Origin: Pseudoalteromonas sp. MM1
GTDB lineage: Bacteria > Pseudomonadota > Gammaproteobacteria > Enterobacterales > Alteromonadaceae
Direction: 5' to 3'
DNA length: 64,000 bases
Assembly: GCF_030296835.1 (NCBI RefSeq)
Contig: NZ_AP027923.1
Span: forward strand, 434,001-498,000
The position numbers were made by a program, and so were the translations under genes. Positions within the stretch are counted from its first letter, which is position 1, and each line of letters starts with the position of its first letter. The notes under the pieces are model-generated. The model was not told the DNA's origin. It saw nothing but the letters and a program-made list of their open reading frames with translations, and ran no database searches. This document shows positions 46,571-57,888 of the stretch, one piece after another.

Positions 46571-48626
46571 TCGATTTGAGGTTTCACATGGGCAACCACA
46601 GCCACTTGGCGCAACTATTTGCAGTGGCGGCGTTAACTTTAGTTTGTACGCACCTAAAGCAACACAAGCTTATGTGTGCTTATTTGATAAAAGCGGGCAC
46701 TCTGAAATATTAAAAGTAACCATGCATATCAACGAAGGCGGTATATGGACAGCTTATGTTGCGCCATTAGATGAAGGCGCATTGTATGGTTATCGCATAG
46801 AGGGAGAGTACAATCCCGAAAAAGGCCTGCTATTTAACGAACACAAATTACTCCTTGACCCATATGCAAAAGATTTATTTGGCGAATTTACATGGAGTGA
46901 GCGTCATTATGGGCAAATGCCAATTGGTACTAAAAGCACGGTTAACAATGCCATTGATATACCTAAATCGCGTGTCATTAACAGCCAGCCTTATAAACAT
47001 AAAAAGCCAAACCATAGCTGGTGTAATACCGTTATTTATGAGTGCCATGTAAAAGGAACCACGTGTCGACATCCTAATATACCTAAAAATTTGCAAGGCA
47101 AGTTTTTAGGTTTAAGCCATCCTAATTTTATTGAGCATTTGCATAATTTAGGGGTTACCACACTAGAGTTACTCCCTGTACATGCTTTTATAAGTGAGCA
47201 ATTTTTAACAGCAAAAGGGCTACAAAATTATTGGGGCTACAACACGCTCAATTTTTTTACTCCGCATAAAGATTATTTGGTTAATGACGACATTAACGAA
47301 TTTAAACAAATGGTTAGCGAGCTTCATAAAGCGGATATAGAGGTTATTTTAGATGTGGTTTATAACCACACCGCAGAAGCAGGGACTGATGGGCCTATAT
47401 TATCGCTCAGAGGGCTAGATAACCTCGCTTACTACCGTACGGTTGCTGACAAGCCTCAGGTGTACATAAACGATACAGGCTGTGGTAACACCATTAATAT
47501 TGACCATCCTAAAACTTTAAAGCTGGTACTAGACAGCTTACGTTACTGGGTACAAGTAATGGGAGTTGACGGCTTTAGATTTGATTTAGCTACTATTTTA
47601 GGTAGAAATACTCATGGTTTTAATACCGCTCATGCGTTTTTTCAAGCCATTGAACAAGATCCTGTTTTAAGCTGTGTAAAGCTTATCAGTGAGCCTTGGG
47701 ATATAGGGCCAGGAGGCTACCAACTGGGCGCATTTCCAGCTCCCTGGCGAGAGTGGAATGACCAATACCGCGATGTAATACGCCGTTTTTGGCAAAGCGA
47801 GGAAGGTGTTATTGCAAATGTGGCAAAACGGATTCATGGCTCATTTGATATTTTTGAGCACAGCCAGCGCGGGCCACTCAATAGCATTAACTTTATTACC
47901 AGCCACGATGGTTTTACGCTTGCTGATTTAGTCAGTTACGAGCACAAACATAATGAAGCGAATGGCGAGCAAAATCGTGATGGTCATAGTGCTAATCATT
48001 CAACCAATTGTGGTGTTGAAGGGTTTACAAATGATGCCAAAGTTATTGCTCTAAGACTGCAACAACAAAAGAACTTTTTACTTACGCTGATACTCTCAAA
48101 AGGGGTCCCTATGATTGCCTCAGGCAGTGAAATGGGGCACTCGCAAGGGGGGAATAATAATGCATATTGTCAAAATAACCGCACCAGTTGGTTAGCATGG
48201 AAAGACTCGCAGCTAAATCATTCACTAATCCGATTTATTGATGATGCATTAAAAATAAGACGCGGCCACAGTGCCTTTAAACACAGTGTGTTTTCAGAAG
48301 ATATTGACGAGCGCTTTACGGTTAAATGGTTTACCGAGCAAGGCGTAAAAATGACAAACGAGCATTGGCACGAGCCGCAAAGGCAGTTTTTGATGTACAG
48401 CTTGTTAGATAAGCAAAATAAATATGCCTTATTGATCATTTTAAATGCGAGTAAAAAAACAGTTTTTTGTAAGTTACCCCCATCGCCTATAGCGGCGCAA
48501 TGGGACATGGTTTTATCTAGTGTACATAACGCATCGCTCAGCAATAAAGAGGATGCAATAGTCGAAATTTCAGCACAGAGTAGCTGGGTTTTTAGTGCAA
48601 ATTTAGAGGACGAAGGTCATGTCTAA
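46563..48626 (+). CDS. glgX: Glycogen debranching enzyme
   Basis: The 687-residue GH13 isoamylase-type enzyme has a CBM48-like N-terminus (GGVNFSLYAPKATQAYVCLFD), DVVYNHTAEAG, GVDGFRFDLATILG (nucleophile), LISEPWDIGPGGYQLG (acid/base) and NFITSHDGFTLADLV. It removes short branches from phosphorylase limit dextrin. ATG 46563 is chosen with AAAGG six bases upstream; it overlaps the glgB stop by 8 bases. Confidence 0.94.
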   Translation: MSNRFEVSHGQPQPLGATICSGGVNFSLYAPKATQAYVCLFDKSGHSEILKVTMHINEGGIWTAYVAPLDEGALYGYRIEGEYNPEKGLLFNEHKLLLDPYAKDLFGEFTWSERHYGQMPIGTKSTVNNAIDIPKSRVINSQPYKHKKPNHSWCNTVIYECHVKGTTCRHPNIPKNLQGKFLGLSHPNFIEHLHNLGVTTLELLPVHAFISEQFLTAKGLQNYWGYNTLNFFTPHKDYLVNDDINEFKQMVSELHKADIEVILDVVYNHTAEAGTDGPILSLRGLDNLAYYRTVADKPQVYINDTGCGNTINIDHPKTLKLVLDSLRYWVQVMGVDGFRFDLATILGRNTHGFNTAHAFFQAIEQDPVLSCVKLISEPWDIGPGGYQLGAFPAPWREWNDQYRDVIRRFWQSEEGVIANVAKRIHGSFDIFEHSQRGPLNSINFITSHDGFTLADLVSYEHKHNEANGEQNRDGHSANHSTNCGVEGFTNDAKVIALRLQQQKNFLLTLILSKGVPMIASGSEMGHSQGGNNNAYCQNNRTSWLAWKDSQLNHSLIRFIDDALKIRRGHSAFKHSVFSEDIDERFTVKWFTEQGVKMTNEHWHEPQRQFLMYSLLDKQNKYALLIILNASKKTVFCKLPPSPIAAQWDMVLSSVHNASLSNKEDAIVEISAQSSWVFSANLEDEGHV

Positions 48627-51156
48627 GCAAGACGAAAATGTGTGTGTGGTAAAAGGGTGGCAAGAGGCCCCTGTAATTGATGAAAGCACTTTAAAAGATG
48701 ATTTAACTCGGCATTTTTACTACAGTTTAGGGCGTGACAAAGTGGGTGAGTCGCAACTGTACTTATACCACGCGTTAGCACTGACAATCAGAGATCGGCT
48801 TGTTGCACGCTGCAGAGAAACCAAACAACAGATCAAGCAAGAAAAACGCCGTAAAACAGCCTACCTATCGCTAGAATTTTTAATGGGTAGAGCACTTGGT
48901 AATGCAATTTTAAACCTCGATTTAGACGAGCAAGTCTCCAGTGCCCTACAAGAATATTGCACCACAATTGAAACCGTAGCCCAAGCAGAGCACGATGCGG
49001 GCCTAGGCAATGGTGGTCTTGGGCGTTTAGCTGCTTGCTTTTTAGATAGCTGTGCAAGCCTTGCGCTCCCCGTGGTTGGTTACGGTATTCGCTACGAATA
49101 CGGCATGTTTAACCAATCATTAAAAAATGGTCACCAAGTTGAGCAACCTGATAACTGGCTTCGTGAGGGGCACCCTTGGGAACTTGCCGCACCTGAGCAA
49201 TCGCAACGTGTGAAGTTTTTTGGTCATGTACAAAGTTATACCGACAAACATGGGCGAGAGCACCGTCAATGGGTTGGTTGTCACGACGTATTGGCCGTGC
49301 CATATGATGTGCCTATTCCTGGTTATAAAAACGATATTGTTAATACGCTAAGGCTATGGAAATCAGAAGCGACCGACGAATTTAATTTAACCGAGTTTAA
49401 TGCGGGGAGTTATTCAGAAGCCGTAGCACAAAAAAACTTAGCAGAACAAATCACAATGGTGCTTTACCCAAATGACAGCAGTGAAAATGGTAAAGAGCTT
49501 AGATTACGCCAACAGTACTTTTTATCATCTGCGAGCATTCAAGATATCGTATCGCAATGGGTTGAACAGTACGGCGAAGACTTTAGTGACTTTGCTGCAC
49601 ATCATGTATTTCAATTAAATGATACGCACCCTAGTATTGCCGTGGCAGAGTTGATGCGCATTTTGGTTGATGACTACGAGCTTGATTGGGATAAAGCGTG
49701 GGAAATTACAACCAGCACAATGGCTTACACTAACCACACATTATTGCCAGAGGCATTAGAAAAATGGTCGGTGCCACTTTTTGCAAAACTACTGCCACGA
49801 ATTTTAGAAATTATTTATGAAATAAATGCCCGCTTTTTAGCGCAAGTGGCCCAGCATTGGCCTGGTGATGTAAGCAAACAGCGTGCGCTGTCGTTAATTG
49901 AAGAAGGCGACGTGCCGCAAATACGCATGGCTTATTTAGCGATTGTGGGTAGCTATTCGGTAAATGGTGTGGCCGCACTACATACTCAACTTTTAAAAGA
50001 AGGGCTATTTAAAACCTTTTATGAGCTTTGGCCTAATAAATTTAATAATAAAACCAATGGGGTTACGCCAAGGCGTTGGTTAGCACACTGCAACCCAGCC
50101 TTGAGCAAGTTAATTACAGAAAAAATTGGCTCAAAATGGGTTAGCGACTTTGCAGATATTAGCCAATTACGCCGCTACTTTGACGACAGGACGTTTCATC
50201 AGCAATGGCAAAATGTTAAACGCGAAAACAAACAACGTCTTGTCGATTTAGTGAAGGAGCGCTGTGGTGTTGATTTTGACGTGGATATGATGTTTGACGT
50301 ACAAGTTAAACGTATTCACGAATACAAGCGCCAGCTATTAAATGTGCTTCATGTTATTCATTTATATGACCGTATACGCCGAGGCGATACCACAAACTTA
50401 GTACCTCGTTGTGTGCTGCTAGGAGGTAAAGCTGCCCCTGGTTACTACATGGCTAAAAAAATAATTAAGCTCATTAATAATGTCGCTGAAGTTATTAATA
50501 AAGACCCACTTGCAGCACCTTATTTACGAGTTGCGTTTTTGCCAAATTATAATGTGACCGCAATGGAAACTATTTGCCCTGCAACCGATTTATCAGAGCA
50601 AGTTTCGACCGCAGGTAAAGAAGCTTCAGGCACTGGCAACATGAAGTTTATGATGAATGGCGCGCTTACTATTGGTACGTTAGATGGGGCTAATATTGAA
50701 ATTAGAGACGCTGTTGGCGCTGATAACTTCTTTTTGTTTGGTGCGCAGGCTCATCAAATTGATGATATTAAATCGCGTTATAACCCTTCTCATTTAATAG
50801 AGCAAAACAGCGACCTAAGCCATGTAATGCAGTTACTCGAAAGCGGGCAGTTTAACCTGTTTGAGCCTAATTTATTTGACGACATTATTAACGCTATTAA
50901 AAGCCCTCACGATCCTTGGTTGGTTGCACATGACTTTGAAAGCTATGTAGTAGCGCAAAAGCAGGTAGAGGCCGCGTATCAAGACCAAACGCATTGGACG
51001 CAAATGAGTATTTTAAATACGGCCGCAAGTGGCATATTTTCAAGTGATAGAACCATAAGCCAATATAGTGAAGATATTTGGCACTTAACCCCCCTAACTA
51101 TTAGTGAAACAGACTTACACGCAACTACGAGCCATGCCACTAAGAGCACAGACTAA
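48619..51156 (+). CDS. glgP: Glycogen phosphorylase
   Basis: The 845-residue GT35 enzyme carries [65 protein letters not shown] and the PLP site [20 protein letters not shown]. It releases glucose-1-phosphate from glycogen or maltodextrin. The length is standard. It overlaps glgX by 8 bases and is followed by glgC after 14. Confidence 0.96.
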   Translation: MSKQDENVCVVKGWQEAPVIDESTLKDDLTRHFYYSLGRDKVGESQLYLYHALALTIRDRLVARCRETKQQIKQEKRRKTAYLSLEFLMGRALGNAILNLDLDEQVSSALQEYCTTIETVAQAEHDAGLGNGGLGRLAACFLDSCASLALPVVGYGIRYEYGMFNQSLKNGHQVEQPDNWLREGHPWELAAPEQSQRVKFFGHVQSYTDKHGREHRQWVGCHDVLAVPYDVPIPGYKNDIVNTLRLWKSEATDEFNLTEFNAGSYSEAVAQKNLAEQITMVLYPNDSSENGKELRLRQQYFLSSASIQDIVSQWVEQYGEDFSDFAAHHVFQLNDTHPSIAVAELMRILVDDYELDWDKAWEITTSTMAYTNHTLLPEALEKWSVPLFAKLLPRILEIIYEINARFLAQVAQHWPGDVSKQRALSLIEEGDVPQIRMAYLAIVGSYSVNGVAALHTQLLKEGLFKTFYELWPNKFNNKTNGVTPRRWLAHCNPALSKLITEKIGSKWVSDFADISQLRRYFDDRTFHQQWQNVKRENKQRLVDLVKERCGVDFDVDMMFDVQVKRIHEYKRQLLNVLHVIHLYDRIRRGDTTNLVPRCVLLGGKAAPGYYMAKKIIKLINNVAEVINKDPLAAPYLRVAFLPNYNVTAMETICPATDLSEQVSTAGKEASGTGNMKFMMNGALTIGTLDGANIEIRDAVGADNFFLFGAQAHQIDDIKSRYNPSHLIEQNSDLSHVMQLLESGQFNLFEPNLFDDIINAIKSPHDPWLVAHDFESYVVAQKQVEAAYQDQTHWTQMSILNTAASGIFSSDRTISQYSEDIWHLTPLTISETDLHATTSHATKSTD

Positions 51157-51170
51157 ACGGAGAGAGTATT

Positions 51171-52472
51171 ATGCCTAGTTATGCAAATCGTTACATAAGT
51201 AGCTTAACCCGAGATACGTACGCGTTAATACTGGCTGGAGGACGCGGCTCACGCTTACACGAATTGACAGATTGGCGCGCTAAGCCCGCTGTTTATTTTG
51301 GCGGTAAGCACCGTATTATCGATTTTCCATTATCAAATTGTATTAATTCCGGTGTGAGGCGTGTAGGCATAGCCACACAATATAAATCGCACTCTTTGAT
51401 TCGCCATGTTAATCGCGCATGGGGCCATTTTAAAAAGGAATTAGGGGAGTCGGTTGAAATTTTACCCGCTTCTCAGCGTAATGGTGATGAGTGGTATTGT
51501 GGGACTGCCGATGCGGTTTTTCAAAACATGGATATTATTCGCCACGAACTGCCAAAATATGTGATGATTTTGTCAGGCGATCACGTTTATAGAATGGATT
51601 ACGGCGCTCTATTAGCCGAGCATGTGCAAAAAGGCGCCGACATGACCGTATGTTGCCTCGAAGTACCTGTTGAAGAGGCCGCAGATACATTTGGGGTAAT
51701 GACTGTTGATGAAAAAAATCGGGTGTGTCGCTTTGATGAAAAACCCGCCATCCCCAGCTCTGTCCCTGGTAAGCCTGGAACCTGCTTAGCTTCTATGGGT
51801 AACTATGTGTTTAATACCGAGTTTTTATTTGAGCAGCTAAAAAAAGATGCAGACAATGAAGGTTCTGGCCGCGATTTTGGGCACGATATTATTCCGGCAA
51901 TTATAGAAGAGCACAGTGTGTATGCGTTTCCGTTTAGAGATCCCATGCAAGAAGGGCAACCTTATTGGCGCGATGTAGGAACGTTAGACTCATTTTGGGA
52001 AGCCAATATGGAATTGGTAATGCCCGAGCCACAGCTAGATTTATACGATCCAACATGGCCTATTTGGACCTACCAAGAACAGCTGCCACCGGCTAAGTTT
52101 ATTTTTGATGATGAAGATAGACGCGGTATGGCGGTAGACTCTACGGTATCGGGAGGGTGCATTGTATCAGGCTCGGTGGTTAGAAAATCATTGCTGTTTT
52201 CTAACGTGCATGTGCGCTCATTTTGTGAAATTGAGCAATCGGTTATTTTACCTGGGGCTGTTATTAATCGTCATTGTAAAATTAGGCGAGCCATAATTGA
52301 TAGAAGCTGTGAAATACCCGCCGGACTTGAAATTGGCTACGATAGAAAAGCCGATGAAGAAAATGGCTTTAGGGTGTCTAAAAAAGGCATAGTGCTTGTG
52401 ACCCGTGATATGCTCACTGAACTTGCTAAAAAGCTTGAGCGTCAAGCACACGAAAATAAAAAGTTCGCTTAA
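51171..52472 (+). CDS. glgC: Glucose-1-phosphate adenylyltransferase
   Basis: The 433-residue protein starts the nucleotidyltransferase domain at [40 protein letters not shown], continues with [22 protein letters not shown] and FDEKP, and ends with a left-handed beta-helix domain ([36 protein letters not shown]). It makes ADP-glucose, the committed step in glycogen synthesis. The ribosome site GGAGAGAG precedes the ATG. Confidence 0.95.
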   Translation: MPSYANRYISSLTRDTYALILAGGRGSRLHELTDWRAKPAVYFGGKHRIIDFPLSNCINSGVRRVGIATQYKSHSLIRHVNRAWGHFKKELGESVEILPASQRNGDEWYCGTADAVFQNMDIIRHELPKYVMILSGDHVYRMDYGALLAEHVQKGADMTVCCLEVPVEEAADTFGVMTVDEKNRVCRFDEKPAIPSSVPGKPGTCLASMGNYVFNTEFLFEQLKKDADNEGSGRDFGHDIIPAIIEEHSVYAFPFRDPMQEGQPYWRDVGTLDSFWEANMELVMPEPQLDLYDPTWPIWTYQEQLPPAKFIFDDEDRRGMAVDSTVSGGCIVSGSVVRKSLLFSNVHVRSFCEIEQSVILPGAVINRHCKIRRAIIDRSCEIPAGLEIGYDRKADEENGFRVSKKGIVLVTRDMLTELAKKLERQAHENKKFA

Positions 52473-52513
52473 AATCGGATGCGAATAACAAAGGTTAAGG
52501 AAGTAGTAAATAA

Positions 52514-54049
52514 ATGCATGTATTAATGGTTGCCGCAGAAAACGATGCTTTACCAAACGCTAAAGTGGGCGGGGTAGCAGATGTAGTCAGAGATGCCCCA
52601 AAAGCACTAGCCGCACAAGGCGTGAGCGTAGATGTTGTTATTCCTGATTATGGGTTTGAGCAACTGCAACGTGAATATATAGGTGATGTCACTGTTATAT
52701 TTAGAGCGCAGCCGCAGGTATTATCTTTATTTAAAATAAGTGATGACAACACACACATTAATCAATTTGTTATTTCGCACCCACTGTTTAGCCAATCGGG
52801 TTCGGTGTATTGTAATGACGAACCCGGGCGACCTTTTGCAACAGATGCAACCAAATATGCATTATTTAGTGCCGCAATATGTGAAGTGTTACTACAGGGA
52901 TTATTAAAGCGCCCTCAAGCACTGCATCTTCACGATTGGCACAGCGCGTGTGTTGCCGTGTTATTAAAATTTGATAAACGCTACGATACGCTTGCTAATT
53001 TACATATTGCCTACACCGTTCATAATTTAGCACTGCAAGGGATCAGGCCTTTTAAACACGACGACTCGAGTTTAGAAGCCTGGTTTCCTTCGTTAGGTTA
53101 TAACGGGCAACATTTGTGTGACCCTCGTTACCCACACTGCTTTAACCCTATGCGCAGTGCTATAAATTTGGCAGATAAAGTGCATTTAGTCTCACCTACT
53201 TACAGTACTGAGGTACTTAAGCCGAGTAATTATCAGCAAGGTTTTTTTGGTGGTGAAGGTTTAGAGCTTGATTTACAAAATCAATCGGCTCAAGGCAAGG
53301 TGGTGGGAATATTAAATGGCTGTGAATACCCTGAGCAAATCCCTGAGCAGGTTACTTTATCGCTTTTGTATGAGCGTATTGAACATACCTTATTTAATTG
53401 GATGACAAAACATGAGCAGCTTGAAACGAGCTACTATGTTGCGCATCAGCGCATGCTGCAGTTTAAAAACACGCCAATAGATGGGCCCCTAGTAACAAGT
53501 GTTGGCAGGTTGACTGAACAAAAGGTGTTATTACTTTGCCAGCAGTATGGGGGCGAATTAGCGCTTGATACAGTATGTGAAATAATTAACCGTTTTAATG
53601 GTCGTATAATTATTTTAGGCTCAGGTGACAAAGCCCTTGAGAGTATTTTCACCAAGGCCATGGCACGTAATGCAAACTTGTTGTTTTTAAAAGGGTATGG
53701 GCAAGGTATTGGCGATAGCTTATATGAGCTTGGGGATTTATTTTTAATGCCAAGCTCGTTTGAGCCTTGCGGAATTAGTCAAATGCTTGCTATGCGCGCA
53801 GGGCAACCTTGTTTAGTACACAGTGTTGGTGGTTTAAAAGACACAGTAAGCCACAACGACAATGGCTTTGTATTTTCTGGCTGCTCGTTAAATGAACAAG
53901 TTGATGGATTAATGACATGCTTAACTGAAACCCTTAGCTTAAAACAGCAAAATCCTAAGCAATGGAGTAAAATTAAAGCTAATGCTAAAGGTGCACGTTT
54001 TTCGTGGGAAACGGTCGCTGCTGATTATATTTCAAGCATGTATTGCTAA
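52514..54049 (+). CDS. glgA: Glycogen synthase (GT5), divergent
   Basis: The 511-residue protein has the GT5 N-terminal motif in the form NAKVGGVADVVRDAPKAL (usual KxGGLxDV) and the C-terminal nucleotide site MPSSFEPCGISQMLAMRAGQPCLVHSVGGL, with TSVGRLTEQK as the start of the second Rossmann domain and HDWHSACVAVLLK in the first. It should add glucose from ADP-glucose. It differs more from Escherichia GlgA than its operon mates do from theirs. It is the last gene of the operon, 41 bases after glgC. Confidence 0.88.
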   Translation: MHVLMVAAENDALPNAKVGGVADVVRDAPKALAAQGVSVDVVIPDYGFEQLQREYIGDVTVIFRAQPQVLSLFKISDDNTHINQFVISHPLFSQSGSVYCNDEPGRPFATDATKYALFSAAICEVLLQGLLKRPQALHLHDWHSACVAVLLKFDKRYDTLANLHIAYTVHNLALQGIRPFKHDDSSLEAWFPSLGYNGQHLCDPRYPHCFNPMRSAINLADKVHLVSPTYSTEVLKPSNYQQGFFGGEGLELDLQNQSAQGKVVGILNGCEYPEQIPEQVTLSLLYERIEHTLFNWMTKHEQLETSYYVAHQRMLQFKNTPIDGPLVTSVGRLTEQKVLLLCQQYGGELALDTVCEIINRFNGRIIILGSGDKALESIFTKAMARNANLLFLKGYGQGIGDSLYELGDLFLMPSSFEPCGISQMLAMRAGQPCLVHSVGGLKDTVSHNDNGFVFSGCSLNEQVDGLMTCLTETLSLKQQNPKQWSKIKANAKGARFSWETVAADYISSMYC

Positions 54050-54140
54050 ATCATTAAAATTAAACGCAGTCGAAGTGACATTTATACCTATTTAGGCTAT
54101 TAATTACTTAGTTTGAGTATAAAAATAAGAAGTAGGTAAT

Positions 54141-55355
54141 GTGTCTGTATTTGTTGCAAGGCAAGCAATATTCAATCGTAAGCAAAATGTAGTTGCTTAC
54201 GAGCTTTTATTTCGTAATAGTGCTGAAAACTTTTTTCCCGAAATAGAAGAAGGTCAAGCTACTGCTCGCCTAATAATGGAAAACCAGCTTAATTTAGGCA
54301 CCCGCCATATAACCTCAGGTAAAACGGCATTAATAAATATAGGGCCTGACTCTTTAAAACACAATTTATGTGACTTTTTACCCTGTAAAGATGTGGTCAT
54401 TGAGCTGTTAGAAACCATTGAACCCACTGACGATAATTACCAGCTTTGCAGAGAGCTTTTTCATAAAAATTATAAACTCGCATTAGATGACTTTGTTTAT
54501 AACGAACAATGGGAGCGTTTTTTAAAGTTTATTAAGCTAGTAAAGTTTGATATTGCGCAAACGCCTTTAACTGATATTGCCGAGATTGTAGAAAAGTTAA
54601 AACAGCATAAAAAAATAAAAATATTAGCAGAAAAAATAGAAACCCAAGCCGATTATTACCAAGCGCATAAAATGGGGTTTGATTACTTTCAAGGCTATTT
54701 TTTTGCCAAGCCCACAATGCACGAACAGCAAGACATTGATTATAACTATGCCTTAGTTGTGGCTATTTACGCGCAAGTAATGAAACCCAGCCCAGATATA
54801 AATCAAATTACTGCGCTCTTTGAAGCTGATGCCGCCTTGGCTTATAAGCTTATGCGGCTAATTAACAGTGGTGTTTTTCCAATTCAGAGTAAAATATCAT
54901 CTATTAAGCAAGCATTAGTGTATTTAGGGTATGAGCGTTTAAAAAAGTTTGTCAGTTTAATTGTTACCGCACATACCGCGGGTAAAAAGCCAGCAGAATT
55001 AATGCAAGTGTGCGTAGTAAGAGCGCGGTTTTGTGAGCTACTAGCAAAGCAGGTATCTAAACCGCTTGCGGGAGAGGCATTTTTAACTGGCTTGTTCTCA
55101 CTTTTAGATGCAATACTTGATCAACCAATGAGTTTATTAGTTGAAAAGTTACCTTTTCCTGATGATATTAAAGCGGCGTTATTAAACGAAAAAAACACAC
55201 TGTATTATATTTTAAATGTAGTAAAAGCCTATGAAACAGGTAGCTGGTGGACATTAGAAAAAGCCGTTATATTACTTAATGTTAAAAGTGATGTGCTGCC
55301 AGGGTTATATAATCAAGCCGTAGATTGGGCAGATAATTATAAAAATAATAGTTAA
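54141..55355 (+). CDS. EAL/HDOD-domain signalling protein
   Basis: The 404-residue protein has an N-terminal degenerate EAL domain (VFVARQAIFNRKQNVVAYELLFRNS, KLALDDFVYNEQW, KILAEKIETQADY, GFDYFQGYFFAKP) in which the EAL motif reads ELL and several metal ligands are changed, so it is likely not a phosphodiesterase. The C-terminal half is an HDOD domain (SISKIKQALVYLGYERLKKFVSLI-like). Such YuxH/CdgJ-type proteins affect motility. The start is GTG behind AGTAGG. It lies 91 bases after glgA. Confidence 0.85.
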   Translation: MSVFVARQAIFNRKQNVVAYELLFRNSAENFFPEIEEGQATARLIMENQLNLGTRHITSGKTALINIGPDSLKHNLCDFLPCKDVVIELLETIEPTDDNYQLCRELFHKNYKLALDDFVYNEQWERFLKFIKLVKFDIAQTPLTDIAEIVEKLKQHKKIKILAEKIETQADYYQAHKMGFDYFQGYFFAKPTMHEQQDIDYNYALVVAIYAQVMKPSPDINQITALFEADAALAYKLMRLINSGVFPIQSKISSIKQALVYLGYERLKKFVSLIVTAHTAGKKPAELMQVCVVRARFCELLAKQVSKPLAGEAFLTGLFSLLDAILDQPMSLLVEKLPFPDDIKAALLNEKNTLYYILNVVKAYETGSWWTLEKAVILLNVKSDVLPGLYNQAVDWADNYKNNS

Positions 55356-55374
55356 AGGACAGCAACCGCTCATT

Positions 55375-56469
55375 ATGCGAAATTATAATATGGACTTTAT
55401 TCGCGGCATTGCCGTGCTTTGCTTAGTGTATATGAATGGCTATGCGTTTGGCTTAATGGATTATAGCTATATTCCTTTATCTACCCCGCCTTTTAGCGAC
55501 TCCATTATCCATGCTGTGAGTGTTTTTTTTGTTGATGGCCGATTTAGAACGCTGTTTAGCTTACTGTTTGGGGCAGGGCTTTATATTCAATGGCAAAAAG
55601 TTAAATCAACAGCACCTTTAAAAGCACGATTGCGTTGGCTTATCATTTTTGGTTTAGCCCATGGTTTTTTACTGTGGGCTGGCGACATTTTATTTTTGTA
55701 CGGTGTATCTGGCTGGTTTGTTCTAAAATATTTGCAAAGTAATAATCAACTGCTTGTAAAAAGGGCGGGGGAGTTTCTATTAATTGGTTGTGTAGCAACG
55801 GCGTTGGTGCTTTTTAGTGCGCCAGATGAGGTAATTTATCGTGATTCAGCACAGTATATCGATTTATATAGCCCGCATTACAGCGATTACTTTTTGAGTA
55901 ATCTAGGTATGAATATATTAATGCTGGTTGCTATTCCTATCATGATCATGTGGCTGTGCGTAGGGCTAATGCTGATAGGCATCTATTTATATAAAAATGA
56001 GGTTTTTAGTAAAGGCTTAACCAAGCCTCAACTTATTGTTTGTATAGCTGGCGCCTTTATTTTTTCAGGCATGAGGCTTTATGCGTCAAAGTTTACAGGG
56101 GGAGCAGGTTACGCCATACAAGAGTTTATAAATACCTTTGCCGCACTATTCATGGCTGTATTTTATATTCATCTCATCGTTAAGTTTTGTAATAATCGTA
56201 CCCATGTGGGCCGGCTTATCCAGCAAGCTGGGCGCTTAGCTTTTACCTTATATATTTGCCAAACACTTATGCAGCTGCTGCTTTATAAAGTATTGTATCC
56301 GCAGTGGGTATTAAGTTTTAACCGAATAGACTATTGGTTAGTCGCGACCGGCCTGGTTAGCATGCAGCTATTACTTACAACTTTATATTGTCGCTATTAT
56401 GAGCAAGGGCCGCTGGAATATGTTTGGCGAAAGTTAACTCAAGCAAAAATCGCAAAAATTAATGCGTAA
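55375..56469 (+). CDS. DUF418-family membrane protein
   Basis: The 364-residue protein has about nine membrane segments and the DUF418/YeiB start MDFIRGIAVLCLVYMNGYAF, VDGRFRTLFSLLFGAGLYI and the late LAFTLYICQTLMQLLLYKV and GPLEYVWRKLT, which are family hallmarks. The function of this acyltransferase-3-like family is not established. It follows the EAL/HDOD gene by 19 bases and may be co-transcribed. Confidence 0.85.
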   Translation: MRNYNMDFIRGIAVLCLVYMNGYAFGLMDYSYIPLSTPPFSDSIIHAVSVFFVDGRFRTLFSLLFGAGLYIQWQKVKSTAPLKARLRWLIIFGLAHGFLLWAGDILFLYGVSGWFVLKYLQSNNQLLVKRAGEFLLIGCVATALVLFSAPDEVIYRDSAQYIDLYSPHYSDYFLSNLGMNILMLVAIPIMIMWLCVGLMLIGIYLYKNEVFSKGLTKPQLIVCIAGAFIFSGMRLYASKFTGGAGYAIQEFINTFAALFMAVFYIHLIVKFCNNRTHVGRLIQQAGRLAFTLYICQTLMQLLLYKVLYPQWVLSFNRIDYWLVATGLVSMQLLLTTLYCRYYEQGPLEYVWRKLTQAKIAKINA

Positions 56470-56545
56470 AGGTTTAAATTAGGGGCGAAAAATAATGGCG
56501 TGTGGTTTACACTAGTCGCCTTTAAAATTAGGACCATTAAGTGCC

Positions 56546-57532
56546 ATGACCGAATTAAAACGTTTAAATAAATTTATTAGTGAAACAGGTTTTTGTTCAC
56601 GCCGTGAAGCCGATAAATATATTGAGCAAGGTCGTGTAACGGTTAATGGTAATACGCCTGAAATGGGCGTAAAAGTGGCAGATACCGATACTGTTTTAGT
56701 GGATGGAAAACCGCTGCGCGAAAAACCTAAGCGTGTCTATATTGCGTATAATAAGCCAGTGGGTATTACCTGTACCACCGAGAGTAAAATTCAAAGTAAT
56801 ATTGTAAAAGCTGTTAACTACCCCACCCGTATATTTCCTATCGGTCGTTTAGATAGACCTTCTGAAGGACTCATCTTTTTAACCAATGAAGGCGATATCG
56901 TAAATAAAATTTTGCGAGCGGGTAATAATCACGAAAAAGAATACGTGGTGACAGTTGATAAACCACTAAACCGCCAGTTTGTGAGCAAAATGGCTAACGG
57001 TATTCCTATTTTAGATACCATTACAAAAAAATGTAAAGTGACGCAAACAGCGCCGCAAGAGTTTAAAATTGTGCTTACGCAGGGGTTAAACCGCCAAATT
57101 CGTCGTATGTGTGAATACCTAGGTTATGAAGTGGTGACCCTTAAACGTACCCGCATTATGAATGTAACGTTAAAGGGCTTGAAAGTAGGCCAGTGGCGAC
57201 ATTTAACCGACGTAGAAATGGCGCAAATTAATGACTCCATTGCTGATTCGGGTAAAACACAAGAGCATTCGGTTGATACCAATAAGCAAAATGCCAATAA
57301 TAAAGGCGAGCCTAAAAAACGTGATTTTCAGGGTGAAAACCCACGTGCCTTTAATAATGAGCGAGGTACTCGCACTCAAAGGAGTAACACCCCCTTTCAA
57401 AAGCGTTCAACTACCTATGTAGGTAAAGGGGGCGTAATTAAAAATACTCAAAGCGATAGCAAAAACGCAAATAACAAAAAGTCATCAAACGGTAAAGCGC
57501 GTTCATCTGGCACATTAAGTTTAAAAAAATAG
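56546..57532 (+). CDS. rluF: 23S rRNA pseudouridine synthase RluF
   Basis: The 328-residue protein has an S4 domain ([29 protein letters not shown]) and the RsuA-family catalytic block [18 protein letters not shown] with the nucleophile Asp, then [14 protein letters not shown] and [17 protein letters not shown]. It modifies U2604 of 23S rRNA in Escherichia. Residues about 240-328 form a disordered basic tail rich in Asn, Lys, Arg and Ser, longer than in the Escherichia protein. It is a single-gene unit. Confidence 0.92.
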   Translation: MTELKRLNKFISETGFCSRREADKYIEQGRVTVNGNTPEMGVKVADTDTVLVDGKPLREKPKRVYIAYNKPVGITCTTESKIQSNIVKAVNYPTRIFPIGRLDRPSEGLIFLTNEGDIVNKILRAGNNHEKEYVVTVDKPLNRQFVSKMANGIPILDTITKKCKVTQTAPQEFKIVLTQGLNRQIRRMCEYLGYEVVTLKRTRIMNVTLKGLKVGQWRHLTDVEMAQINDSIADSGKTQEHSVDTNKQNANNKGEPKKRDFQGENPRAFNNERGTRTQRSNTPFQKRSTTYVGKGGVIKNTQSDSKNANNKKSSNGKARSSGTLSLKK

Positions 57533-57541
57533 CGTGGGCAC

Positions 57542-57850
57542 TTACCACTGTATTTGATGCACAACATGACCAAGTGGGCTTTTAACGCCCACTATGTTTA
57601 TTTTCTCATTTTTTAGCCGCTTTAATTTATGTTTATCTAAATACCACCTAAATGAGCGCTTTCTGTAAGTTTGTAAATCAAGCACAAGCAGTTTTGCGCA
57701 GCTGTATTCGTAATCACTCGGGCACGCCTCTACAGCAAGTAGCTGGTACTCTTGCTGCCAGCTATTATCACTATAATAATAAGTCCAAAGCTTTACAGAA
57801 ATACAAAAACTAGCCCACAGCCATAAATAAACCAAAACCGGTATAAACAA
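57542..57850 (-). CDS. Small hypothetical membrane-anchored protein
   Basis: The frame from a TTG at 57850 encodes 102 residues with one N-terminal membrane segment (FIPVLVYLWLWASFCISV) and a soluble tail. I do not recognise the family. No good start or ribosome site is visible, and the frame stays open upstream to a TAG 14 codons before, right at the edge of the MITE. It may be a gene remnant or a gene with an unusual start. A hairpin over its 3' end could be the rluF terminator. Confidence 0.4.
   Translation of the reverse strand: MFIPVLVYLWLWASFCISVKLWTYYYSDNSWQQEYQLLAVEACPSDYEYSCAKLLVLDLQTYRKRSFRWYLDKHKLKRLKNEKINIVGVKSPLGHVVHQIQW
57573..57598 (+). terminator. Possible rluF terminator
   Basis: AGTGGGC (57573-57579) pairs with GCCCACT (57587-57593) over a seven-base loop, but only a scattered T-rich stretch follows (ATGTTTATTTTCTC). 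It lies 40 bases after the rluF stop. Confidence 0.4.
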
Positions 57851-57888
57851 AATACCCAGCCAGCCCCTAAGCTTTCCATCGTGCTATA

